NCBI GenBank assembly: GCA_023055425.1
Contig: JALGPY010000002.1
Span: 158,173,345 to 158,237,344, forward strand
Direction of reading: 5' to 3'
Source of the DNA: Linanthus parryae
Lineage: Eukaryota; Streptophyta; Magnoliopsida; Ericales; Polemoniaceae
DNA: 64,000 nt
Below the pieces are notes generated by a model, which had not been told where the DNA came from, searched no databases, and saw only the letters and a program-made list of their open reading frames with translations. Positions 32,801-42,699 of this stretch are shown one piece after another (positions within the stretch are counted from its first letter, which is position 1; every line of letters starts with the position of its first letter). Both the position numbers and the translations under genes were made by a program.

Positions 32801-35299
32801 TTTAAGTTAAACACATGTACTAATGAGCTGTATTTTATTCCTTCACTGTAGGGTACTCTTCTTACGGCTGTTGGCTTAGATGGGAATAATGGAATTTACC
32901 CCATAGCTTGGGCTGTGGTAGAGGGAGAATCAAAAGCCTCATGGCACTTTTTCTTGCAGTTGCTGAGGGAGGTCTTGCAGTTTGAAGAGGTAGACACCCA
33001 GTGGTGTTTTATGTCGGATGGACAGAAGGTATTCCCTCGGCTCTATGTTATCTACTTCAATTTTTTTGCAAACTGTTATCATCTTCTATTTATGTACTTC
33101 AATTTATCTACTTATCTACTTCAATACTCTTCTATTTGTCTACTTCAATTTTTTGGCAAACTGTAATCATCTCATTTTTGCCTCCATGTAACTTGTATGT
33201 TGGGGTGGACAAAAACCTCCCCTCTGTTTTTACAATCTGGAAGTTGTATGTTGGGGTGGACAAAAACCACCCCTCTTTTTTCACAATCTGGAAGTTGCAT
33301 GTTGGGGTGGACAAAAACCACCCCTTTTTTGTACACTCTGTAAGTTGTATGTTGGGGTGGACAAAAACCACCCCTCTTTTTTCACAATCTGGAAGTTTCA
33401 TGTTGGGGTGGACAAAAACCACCCCTCTTTTTTCACACTCTGTATACTCTTTTACAATCTTTAACTTGTCTGTTTTCTATTGTAATTCCCATTCCATCAA
33501 ATTTGGCAGGGACTGGACAAGGTGGTACAAGAAAATTTTCCAGGTGCTGAACATAGAAGGTGTGCGTGGCATCTTTTCAATAACTTCAGGGGGAAATATT
33601 CTGGTGTAATGCTAGCAAAATACTTCTGGGCTGCAAGTAGAGCATACACGGAGTATGAATTCAAGGATGCCATGAAAAAGATCCACGGATTGAATGTTGA
33701 GGCACATGGTTGGTTGATGAAATTGGACCCAAAGCTTTGGAGTCGACATGCCTTTGGAACAGGCACTAAAAGTGATCATGTGACCAATAATCACACTGAG
33801 AGTTTTAATGGGTGGTTGGCTGAATTGAGAGAGAAGGCAATTGTACCATTACTTGATGGCACAAGGAAGAAGATGATGGTTAGGACACACAACAGATATG
33901 TGATGAGTGAGAAATGGGGTGGTGTGCTGTGTGAGAACATAAGGAAGAAGATTGAGAAGTTACAGATGGAAGGGAGAAAATGCACTATAGCTGCTGCAAG
34001 TATGACTGAATTTGAAGTGTTGGATGAGGTCAACAAAAGATTTACTGTTAATTTGGAGAAGAGGACCTGTGATTGTGGGTATTGGGTGTTGACTGGGATA
34101 CCATGCAAGCACAGTGTTACATGCATGACGTACTCTAGGCTTAATGTGGTGGATTATGTTGACAGGTATAGTTGCATTTACTTCTCATTTCTTCAAACAC
34201 ATGTAGTTGTTCATCAATTTTTTCCCTTATTCATTTGCAACACTTCTTGGTAATTGAATGCAGATGCTACTACAAGGAGACATTTCAGAAAGCCAATGGT
34301 GAGTATATTATCCACCCTATCCCAGATCCTAAATTTTGGGGCACGGGTACAGGACAAAACCCAGAACCACCAGAGACAAAGAGGGAAAGGGGCAGGCCAC
34401 AGTCTGTGAGGAGAAGAGACAAAAATCTAGAGACTGCAGCTGTTGCATCTCAAAGGGGTGTTCTTCAATGCGCAAAATGTAAAGGGTTTGGGCATAATAT
34501 CAGGACATGTGGAAAGGTGCCAGCTCACAAGATGTCGTATGAAGAGAGAAAGGCTCACAAGGTACATGTTCTTCTGCTTCTGATTTTTTTTGATAGTGCA
34601 AAAATTTAAGTGGACAGAAACAACCCCTATTTTTTTGCAACCTGTCAACTGAATTTTGGGGTGGACAAAATCCACCCTGATTTTTTTCCACTCTGTAAAC
34701 TTATGTATGGGGTGGACAGAAACCACCCCTTTATTTTGGCAACCTGTGAACTGAATTTTGGGGTGGACAGAAACCACCCCTTTATTGTTGCTATCCATTA
34801 TCTGTTATTTAGGGTGGACAGAAACCACTTTTTCCAAATATGTTATCTGTTTTTGGGGTGGAAACAAACCACCACTGTAATTTTGTTAGAAACTAAGTTT
34901 TGGGAAGTAACTTTGGTGAGCATCATGTGTGCTTGTGTTACAATATGTGTCTGTTAGTATTCATGTACTTGGTTGACATAATGTTAATGTTTTAGTTCAC
35001 ATCTTCTTTGTGTCTTGTGTATTGTAGCTACATATTAATTGTTAGTGGTTGGGGTACTTGTAGGAAGCAAATCCAGGATCTTCTAAAGGACCACCCAAGA
35101 AGAAGGCCAAAACCTCTTCCGGAGTCTCAATGTCACAGCAACCCACCAGGGTATATATCCCCTACACCACTGTATTTTGTTAGCTACTTGTCACTGTGAA
35201 TATGTAGTATGACACATTCTATTATGCATCTCCTTCTTCTAGGTCACGAGGAGCAAGAAGAAAGCTGGAGTCCCACCACAGAGTTCCTCCCAGCCGTAG
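29802..35299 (+). CDS. MULE transposase (MURA-like), seven exons, 1051 aa predicted
   Basis: Predicted exons: 29802-29811, 30893-32763, 32852-33028, 33510-34165, 34264-34561, 35064-35150, 35243-35299. All introns are GT-AG. The lengths sum to 3156 bases, 1051 codons plus stop, with no internal stop. The start MDRGIGPLPD joins a ten-base first exon to exon 2; a start inside exon 2 (30847, without the first intron) is less likely because CATGTTGCAG there is an acceptor. Domains: N-terminal block 1-110; Thr/Pro repeats about 140-240; acidic region 270-393; MuDR DNA-binding domain about 416-488; MULE DDE catalytic domain with D618 (FIGLDGCHL), D683 (FMSDGQKG) and E783 (NNHTESFNGW); SWIM zinc finger C873-X-C875-X9-C885-K-H887; CCHC knuckle C974-C977-H982-C987; basic Lys-rich tail. 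It should bind the terminal repeats and excise and insert the element in the nucleus. Confidence 0.9.
29823..29855. repeat. (CT)n microsatellite in the first M1 intron
   Basis: CT run 11 bases after the predicted first-exon donor. Plant 5' leaders and first introns often carry such tracts. The Glu/Arg-rich antisense ORF over it is an artefact. Confidence 0.9.
30425..30740. repeat. M1 intron 1 copies of the GGTGG-CCACC word
   Basis: GAAACCACCCCT-type words near 30430 and 30575, and full GGTGGACAGAAACCACC units at 30672-30688 and 30721-30737, spaced 49 bases. This is the same unit as in introns 3 and 5 of the gene (33190-33440 and 34600-34880). Confidence 0.85.
31300..31600 (+). repeat. Coding 36-bp repeat in the M1 transposase
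   Basis: About seven imperfect 36-base units encode GTESTPPPPAT/DGTETTPHPAATV-type repeats, residues about 140-240. The word GGACAGAAACCACCCC at 31571-31586 is identical to the core of the intron repeat (34714-34729 and 34765-34780). Confidence 0.88.
33190..33440. repeat. M1 intron minisatellite, five units, 50-51 bp period
   Basis: GGGGTGG starts at 33202, 33253, 33304, 33354 and 33405. Each unit has GGGGTGG, ACAAAAA, CCACCCC, a short hairpin with a 7-bp stem, then a T-rich spacer with TCTGGAAGTTGTATGT. It lies in the intron 33029-33509. Confidence 0.93.
34600..34880. repeat. M1 second intron minisatellite, six units, about 50 bp period
   Basis: Units begin near 34608, 34658, 34708, 34759, 34811 and 34855. 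The best have GGGTGGACAGAAACCACCC. It lies in the intron 34562-35063. Spacer sequence (ACCTGTGAACTGAATTTTG) differs from that of 33190-33440, so hairpin and period are conserved more than the rest. Confidence 0.92.
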
Positions 35300-35408
35300 A
35301 AGCATGGATGTCAGGACGTTTCATACACATTCAGTGGTCTGTGTACTGAAATAGAACAGTGGATGTGTATGTAGGTATATTTTGTAACTATTTTGAACAA
35401 GCTAATTT

Positions 35409-35609
35409 CCACCACACTAGAATTTGAAGTGTTGGTTGGTTTTGTAAAGCTAATGGTATTTTGTGAATGCTAAAGTAGGTGTCCTCCACACTTGTGAAGT
35501 GTTGGATGGTTTTTGTATAGCTAAGATATGTGTCCTCCACACTTTCAAGTGTTGGAAGGTTTCTGCACATTTGGACAAAGTCTCCTCCAACATGCTAACT
35601 GTTGGGAGG
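35409..35609. repeat. Four hairpins between the convergent M1 genes
   Basis: Imperfect hairpins at 35409-35439 (CCACCACACT / AGTGTTGGTTGG), 35483-35509 (CCTCCACACTT / AAGTGTTGGATGG), 35534-35559 (CCTCCACACTT / AAGTGTTGGAAGG) and 35584-35609 (CCTCCAACA / TGTTGGGAGG). The last three are about 50 bases apart. They lie between the transposase stop (35299) and the zinc-finger gene stop (35895), so they would be in one or both 3' untranslated regions. Confidence 0.85.
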
Positions 35610-35894
35610 TGTTACTGTATTTTGGTGGAAATTAATTCAAGCCTACTTTTGGTGCCAAGTTCTTAGTTCTTTAAGTGTTAAATGCTTTTAATTGTTTGAA
35701 AATTACTTATTTGATAGTTACATACTCAGTAGAGTAACAGGAAATACATAAAACTATGCTCTGCTTCTATTTTTGGAATCAATACTAGGAAAATACATAA
35801 TACACCAGAAAATACATAATATACGAGGAAAGTACAAATTACATAATTAGGCCATGCAACTTAAGTAAGTAGTAAACACATGTTCAGCGCGTTA

Positions 35895-36305
35895 CTATTT
35901 GACTAGCAAAACAGCAAGTGCTAACAGCAGTGCAATAGACAAAATTAGTATTGGTGCTTGAGTTGGATGATTCTCCTTTGCAACGCCATTTTCTTCCTTC
36001 ACCTCCAAACGCTTCAACCTCTCATTAAAACTCTGTAATTGGGCAAGCGCCATTTCGACTCTGGCAGACATCGATTCTAGGTCACGTGAATGAGATGACA
36101 TTTCACCGTGACCGATAGGGTCGCACCACTTCCAAAACCTACAACTATCATTCCTACAAACATAATATAGCCGCCCCCTATAACCCTTTGCATTGGACTC
36201 CGTCACTCGTATGTCGGCCCGAACATGCCCTTCACAAAGGCAATACTTCTTCTCGTACATCAAGAACTCGTCACCGTGTTTTGTTGGTTTGCTTGAGCTA
36301 GACAT
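35895..36305 (-). CDS. GRF-type zinc-finger protein with C-terminal membrane anchor, 136 aa
   Basis: One intact exon, minus strand, Met at 36305. Residues 1-20 are Ser/Lys-rich. Residues 21-62 form a GRF-type zinc finger: C22-X-C24, then RGRLYYVC with C50, C55, and the FWKW pair W58/W60. Residues about 75-108 are a predicted coiled coil (RDLESMSARVEMALAQLQSF). Residues about 117-136 (PILILSIALLLALAVLLVK) are a hydrophobic segment right at the end, as in tail-anchored proteins. GRF fingers in other proteins bind single-stranded nucleic acid. It is convergent with the transposase, the place of mudrB in MuDR, but shows no mudrB similarity that I can see. Whether it helps transposition is inference. 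The alternative is a captured host gene. Confidence 0.82.
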   Translation of the reverse strand: MSSSSKPTKHGDEFLMYEKKYCLCEGHVRADIRVTESNAKGYRGRLYYVCRNDSCRFWKWCDPIGHGEMSSHSRDLESMSARVEMALAQLQSFNERLKRLEVKEENGVAKENHPTQAPILILSIALLLALAVLLVK

Positions 36306-37121
36306 CGTACCTACACAACAAAAAACAAAAGAATGTTATTAGTATGAAAACACAAAATGCATCCAAAGGAATACAGTACACTTGCCTTACTTCTTGTTCC
36401 TCGGTTCATGCTTGGTTGTTCTTGCTACGATGATGTTAGCTAAAGAGATAGAGTGCTTGTTAGTGTGCAGTGATAGAATTGTGTTATGGGGGATGACAAT
36501 AAATAGCAACTGGAGATGTTATAAGGAAAATTTTGGGGGGAAATGTGGGAGACAAAAGAGGAGGGAAAAACATGAGGAAGCTATTGGAGGGAAATATTTG
36601 GAGGGAATCCTTGGAGATACTTTATGAAAGGTTGTGTGGTTGGAGGTTGGCTAGGTAGTTGGAGGTTGGACAAGTATTACATAATGTTTGTTCATAATGG
36701 TCCATGAAGTGATGAATAGACAAGTATTATATTGGTGTGATGAATATAATGTTTGCATGGCTATCTTACCAAGTTAATGGCTGCAAAATGGGGCTGCAAA
36801 ATGGGGTGGAAAATGTCCATGTGAACAGTGAAATTCGCATGCAAACGTAAATTCAAAATAAGGTGGTTTTTGTCATCTTGAACAGTGGCCGGGGGTATAA
36901 TGGTAATTTAACAACAACAATGCTTATGCAATCGTGTTAAAAAGTGATGTAATAATTGGATTTTATTTAAATAACATCAAAAGGGTATAGTTGTCCTAAT
37001 AATATTGTTATTAGGTGGTGAATGTAAGGGCATTCATGTAATTGCAATGGTTGAGGGGTATAATGGTCAAACAAAATTCAAATTCATCATCACTTTAACA
37101 GAAGGGTGTTTTTGTCTAACG
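36306..37121. other. M1 right subterminal region
   Basis: Holds the promoter side of the zinc-finger gene. No other gene is seen. Near 37049 a GGGGTATAATGGT word mirrors ACCATTATACCC at about 29490, a second, shorter inverted match inside the terminal repeats. Confidence 0.6.
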
Positions 37122-37217
37122 TCCGTCCATGTTCAGGGGGGTTTTAGTATATCCCCGAACAGCGGGGTTGTTTTTGTATATAACCCATAGTACGAGGGTG
37201 CAAAATGTCTTTTACCC
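37122..37217 (-). repeat. M1 right terminal inverted repeat
   Basis: Exact reverse complement of 29363-29458, ending ...GTCTTTTACCC at 37217. The 9-bp target duplication follows. Confidence 0.97.
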
Positions 37218-37272
<55 letters not shown>

Positions 37273-38089
37273 TAATAATAATAAAAAAGATGTGCTTGTT
37301 TGATGTTTAGTTTTGTTCATTTAGTTGAGAAGTTTTGTCGAATAAAAATCCAGGCAGTTACTTTGATCACTTATGCTTCTTCATGATTGTGGCCGCGAGA
37401 ACGACGTTAAACCGGTGGTGAGGGAATCGAGGGCCGGAGTTATGAGATTTGGGCTTGGTATTCATTCATCGTGGTGAGGGAGTGAGAGAATGGGGTTATT
37501 GGTGAGAATTGTCACGACAAGTAGGATCGCGCTTCTAAAAAGCCTATCCTACCGTCCCTAAGCTTTCAACCGAATGAACCCGTTAAGATTAAAAGCTCGG
37601 ATGGTGTACTAGGTTAGGCATGGATGTCTCTACCGTTTTCACACGCACGAGAGGTTAGTCACTTTTAGAGAGAGACGTTAAACTTTCTATGCACTCTAAG
37701 GGGATTTCAAGTTGAGAAACGTAAGTCTCACTCGGTTTAAGCATATTTACATAGCGTGTTTTGCGATTTGAGAGTTCTGAGAGCTTGTTGACACCGTTTG
37801 AATGATTTGAGATTGCCCGATCTCGCCCGAAAAGATAAAAAGTGTATTTTTATGTATATTTATGTTTATGTAGGATCGATTCCTAGCTTACATTGCATCA
37901 TCTTGTTGCATCGATGAGTCGTATTTTGTTATTGAGTCGGCTAGTTGAGATTTGTATGCAACGGTGTTTCTAGTAAGTATGCAAGTCACGACTCGTATCA
38001 CTTGTGGGGATGATGTTTTGTTGGGAGATGTTGATGATCGGATTTGGAATTGTTGCTCGGGACGCACAATAGGTGTGTGTGGGGGTATT
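37218..38089 (+). other. G2 3' non-coding region, second part
   Basis: Starts with the 9-bp target duplication and the rest of the (AAT)n run (to about 37284), then non-coding sequence with blocks matching G1 (for example 37380-37400 and G1 770-800). A GT/G-rich tract (GGTGTGTGTGGGGGTAT at about 38072-38088) next to the 3' LTR is the likely polypurine-type primer. Confidence 0.75.
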
Positions 38090-39696
38090 TGATAACTCTG
38101 CATTAGGAGTTATATTCTTATAGGATTCACCACCGTTTTGCGTGTGCGTCGATGCATTTGTGTGAGAGAAATTGACCAAATCGTAGTCGTTTTGAGCATA
38201 CTTGAGTTTTTGGGCTTTATTTTGTAATTCAGGCGTTTTTCGTATAATTTATACGTTATTTGTCGCATGTGATCTTCTGGTATTTGCTCGTGTTGTGGAT
38301 TTCAGGAACCGGGAGCTCGGAGCGAGTATTTTGGAGTGGAAACGAACTTCGGAACATGGGAATGGCTCAAGGGGATGCTCGAGAATGAAGACGAAAGAGG
38401 AAGAATCAAGAAAAGATCTAAGAATTGATGACCCCAGGAGTGTTCGTGCGAATAACACTCTTGTTCGCACGAACAAAAAGACTTAGAAAAACTTCTGATG
38501 GCCAAAAAAGGGTGAAAAGAGACTGCTGAATTTCACGAACAAGAAATATGTTCGTGCGAACAGAGAGAAAAGGTGTGTTCGTGCGAACACACGACTGTTC
38601 GTGCGAACAGAAGACCAGAATGCAACTTTTTTGGGCTGTTTCGCAATTTTTTGGAAGTTTGGGTAATGAAGACCTATTCCAACCTAGGAGGACGAGAAAA
38701 GGAGGAATGTCACGAATCTTTGCGAGTATTGGAGAGCACGAGAAAGTGGGAGACGAAGCTTGGAGTGTGAAGATCATCAATCTTTGAAGATTTTAGCGTT
38801 TGATATCATCTTCTTCATCTTTCATCTATGTTTATGAATATTTTGACTTTGTTAAACTATTTCATGTCTAGCTAAACTCTCTAAGATAGGAAATTGATGG
38901 AGAACTAGGGTTTGTTTAATATTTTCCGGATTTGAGGACTTCACTCATGCTTTGTGCTTAATTCTAATGATGTTTTAGTTATCTCTCTTGTTCTTGAGTT
39001 TTATTCTTTAGCATACTTGAATTCATCAACCGTAGTAGGCTAGTTGTCGGAATTGTTGCACGATAGTGAACTATTCTCGACGTGTTGAAGAATATAGAGA
39101 GTGACCTTGTAGTTCTTTGAGACTGAGAAGAGACTAGAACTTGATTATGAATTGGAGGGTTGTTTCAGTTGGTGTCGTTTGGACTTAGTGATAACGGTGC
39201 GCCGACGAGACCCGGTGAGCGAGCCTATTGAGCCAACTAGAACGTAACGGTAGACAACGGTGGATCGAAAGGACCCGAAGTCGACCGACTACGCAAATTC
39301 GCGTGAGATCGAGAGAAGATCATGATGAGTGTTACCCGGTTTAGCTAGAACATCCGTAGAGTGTCTCAAGCATAATCCGGAAATTGTTAACAACCTTAGG
39401 GACCATTAATTTCCTAGTTCTTCTCCATAATCGTATTTTATTACAACCATTATCTTAAATTGAAAAATCATACAAAAATAGTTAGCTTAGTTGTTATTTA
39501 ATTGTAAGTCGCTTGTTTGTGAGCGACGAACTTCCAAAATCAAACACTTCTTACCGGTTACTTAGGTAGTTTTAAATTAATTATTAATTAGCTAAAAATC
39601 GTTCATCTCCCTTGGGTTCGATACTCGGAGTCGTAAAATACTCCCATTACTACTTGACCGTATACTTGCGTCTAAACGCGTTAGTAAATCGCGTCA
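38090..39696 (+). repeat. G2 3' LTR
   Basis: 1607 bp, TGATAAC...CGCGTCA, followed by the CATGA duplication. Homologous to 19050-20654 along its whole length. Confidence 0.95.
38440..38609. repeat. Palindrome cluster in the G2 3' LTR
   Basis: Copies at about 38440-38456, 38462-38475, 38549-38562 (TGTTCGTGCGAACA), 38573-38592 (GTGTGTTCGTGCGAACACAC, a 20-mer) and 38596-38609. These are better preserved than those of the 5' LTR. Confidence 0.92.
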
Positions 39697-39701
39697 CATG
39701 A

Positions 39702-42699
39702 TTTTTGGATCCCTGCAAGAAGCGAAGTATACGTTTAGCTCCAATTAGAGTATTTTCAGTTGGTTTGTGCATAAATTGGCACAAGTGATTTACAGCGAAA
39801 GAGATGTCAGGTCGACTAAAAGTAAGATACTGCAAGGCACCAAGTAATTAACGGTAAGGTGTAGAGTCCGAGAGTGTTTTACCGTCAAAAATGTGAAATT
39901 TAGTGCCAGCACTGATCGGTGTGGTGGCAGGTTTGCAATTTCACATACTAAAACGAGATAAAAGATCAGAGATATGCTTAGCCTGGTGAATGTACAAACC
40001 ATCTCGAGTTTGCTTGATCTCAATTCCTAAGAAATATGTTCAGGGACCAAGATTTGTCATAGAATTCTGAATTGAGTTTTTTTATAAGGAACTTGATAAA
40101 CATTGTTTCACCACCTGTCATAATAATGTCATCGACATAAAGTAGTAAAATAGTATTTTTTCCATTGTTGTGGCGAATAAAAGGCGAGGAGTTGGCATGT
40201 GAAGCCGTGAAACCAAGAGAATGCAAGTATGATGTGAAGCCTTCAAAACAAGCTCGAGGAGCTTGTTTTAATCGTATATGGACTTATTTAGTTTGCAAAC
40301 ATAGTGAGGGAATTTATGATTTTTAAAACCTTGGGGTTGGGACATGAAAACTGTTTCACGGAGTTAACCCTGAAGAAAAGAATTTTTGACGTCAAGTTGT
40401 TGAAGAGGCCAATTAAAATTGGCCGGAAGAGCTAAAATAGTTCGAACGGTAGAATGTTTTACTACGAGACTAAAAGTTTCGTCGTAGTCAATTCCCGGAG
40501 TTTGATGAAAACCCTTGGCTACTAAGCGAGCCTTGTACCGAGAAATAGTACCATTAGGATTGTATTTGGTGCTAAAAACCCATTTATTCCCTATTATATT
40601 TGCATTTGGTGGTGATGGTACCAAAGTCCAAGTATTTTTTTCTGTGAGGCTAGCGTACTCCTCAGTCATAGAAGTACGCCTCTGGTAGTGTTTGCTAGCC
40701 CCAGTGTAAGATTTAGGGTCAGAAGTCGAAGTAGTAGCAGAAAAACCAGATTTGCGCTTACTAATACCAAATTTGCTTCGTGTTTGCATGTGGTGTGTTG
40801 TTGTTGGCATCTTAGAATTGGCCGCAGATGGTGGATCGGCTGCCTGAGGGTGTACCGCGGCTAAGATGGAGGGTGTTTTAGTTGCTGTACCGGAGGCAAT
40901 GTGAGTGACAGTGCTCCTCAACGGGGCAGATTCATCCACCTATCCAGTAGGTTGCACAAACTCATCATGTTAGTTGGCAGCCCACTCATCATTGATGCAA
41001 CAAATGTATCTTGGGTCAAGGGCATTTCTTGAGAAAGGGCATTGTAGTAGTAGCAACAGTAGGAGGATAGGTGGCAGCAAGAGGTAAATAAGTACCTGAA
41101 ATAAATGAGCATGAATTGTCAGTAATAGCAACACGTACAGCATAGGGAAAGACAGATTCGTCAAAAATAACATCACGAGATATATAAATGTGATTCATGG
41201 TTTTTTCGAAGCATATGTAACCCTTTTAATCGTCAGTATAACCAAGAAAAACGCACATCTTAGTTTTTGAATATAATTTAGAACTATTATAAGGTCTAAA
41301 GCATGGAAAACATGCGCAGCCAAAGACTTTTAACTTAGAGTAATCAGGTTTTGTGCCAAATAACAATTCAAACGGTGATTTGTTAAGAATGGTCATGCTA
41401 GGCTTACGATTAATTAGAAAATTGGCAATGGAAACAGCATGGTACCATAAAAAATTTGGTAAAGAAGCACACTTAAGAAATGTAACAGTTGTTTCCATGA
41501 TGTGCCGATGTTTACGCTCGGCAACGCCGTTTTGTTGTGGCGTATGGGGAAATTATTTCTCGTGTGTTATCCCACTGGAGCTAAGAATTTTTTGAAAAAT
41601 AAAAGACATATACACACCACCACCATCAATGCGCAAAATGCGTATAGTGTGATTTAATAATTTTTCAATCTTAGTTTTAAACGTGGAGAAAATGTTAGGA
41701 ACATTAGATTTATTGTGCATTGGAAACACCCAAGTATAGTGCGAATTATCATCAATAAAAAGTACGTAATAACGGAACCCATGGTAAGATTTGGAGCTCG
41801 AAGGCCCCCATACATCGCTATGTAACAAGTTTAAAGGAATTTGCAGATTTAGAATTTGAAGCCGAATATGGCAAACGGTGCATTTCGCCTTCCAAACAGG
41901 AATGACACAAACCATGTTTATTAGATTGTTCCGAGCGCGGGATAATTTTATTTAAAATAGCATCAGCAGGGTGACCCAAACGGTCATGCCACGTTTGAGG
42001 GGTCACTTTCTTAGCAGAAAAGGGAGAAGTAAAGTTGGAAACTGATAGCAATTCAATAGGGTAAAGACCATATTTACTCAATCCCTGGTAGAGTATGGTT
42101 CCTGAAGTTTTGTCCTGAATAAAAAACGACGTAGAGTCAAAAATAAAACGACTGTTATGTTCTGTGCAAAGTTTGTTGACAGAAAGTAAATTCGTGCTGA
42201 GTTTAGGTACGCGCAAAGTGTTATTAAGTGAAAAATTATGACCAGCAGTGGATAAAAGAGCAGTACTCGAATTGTGAATGGGTAAGGATTGACCATTGCC
42301 AACCATAACTTCATCAGTGCCAAAGTAAGGGTCTGAAGTGCATTGCTAAAATCATGTGTCATGTGATTAGAAGCTCCGGTTTCGGACAACCAAAAATTAG
42401 ATTGAGGGTTTTTTTTTGTAGAAGTTGTCAAGGCAGTCAAGTTTTCAGGAGGCATTCTAACCCGATAAGCGTAATTCATTCGATGCGCACAATCAAGTGC
42501 AGTATGAAACTCTTGGCTGCAAATCTGACATGTGACATTTCTAGGAGAAGTACCAAAACCAGAGGAGTGTCCTCTGTTATAGCTAGAATGGTCACCGCGG
42601 TGATTTTCGCCGCGACAACCACGTAAACCTTACCCTCTACAACCATTTCCATGATAGCCATTGCCATTATAACCTGATCTACCACGACAGTCAGACCCA
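39702..42699 (-). pseudogene. pol: C2 pol, 5' fragment (zinc knuckle, protease, integrase, reverse transcriptase)
   Basis: Minus strand, many frames. Zinc knuckle region about 42550-42490. Protease with WLSETGASNHMTHD near 42410: the catalytic Asp-Thr-Gly is Glu-Thr-Gly, so it should be inactive. Pre-integrase and integrase: TWHDRLGHP near 41985, HSDVWGPSSSKSYHG near 41815, LRIDGGG near 41630, and AERKHR near 41510, where the acid residues remain but frames change. Reverse transcriptase with [32 protein letters not shown] (about 40370) and LLYVDDIIMTGG (about 40120). It ends in the RILRFLQGSKNH block at the G2 junction. Confidence 0.87.

Larger units (their letters stand above)
29363..37217 (+). 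mobile_element. M1: intact-looking Mutator-like DNA transposon (MULE)
   Basis: 7855 bp with 96-bp terminal inverted repeats that are identical base for base, flanked by a perfect 9-bp duplication ATAGTAATA (29354-29362 and 37218-37226). Nine-base duplications are the Mutator signature. It carries a seven-exon transposase gene reading rightward and a one-exon zinc-finger gene reading leftward, convergent as in maize MuDR. No disabling change was found in either. It is the youngest insertion of the nest: it lies in G2, which lies in C2, which lies in the cyclase. Confidence 0.95.
19050..39696 (+). mobile_element. G2: Athila-type Ty3/gypsy retrotransposon, split by M1
   Basis: 20.6 kb including the 7.9-kb M1 insertion. 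LTRs of 1605 and 1607 bp (TGATAAC...CGCGTCA), an Asp-tRNA primer site, a shortened gag, pol with protease, reverse transcriptase, RNase H and integrase in gypsy order, a conserved stem-loop, palindromes, an env-position ORF and a long 3' non-coding region. The CATGA duplication is perfect (19045-19049 and 39697-39701). It sits in C2 pol. The LTRs differ at roughly a dozen sites in the first 150 bases, so it is not very recent. Frame breaks in pol make it non-autonomous. Confidence 0.95.

Noticed and set aside
33001..33609. A 202-codon ORF with LYVGVDKNHP repeats
   Set aside because: It lies in an intron of the transposase and is the translated 50-51 bp minisatellite.
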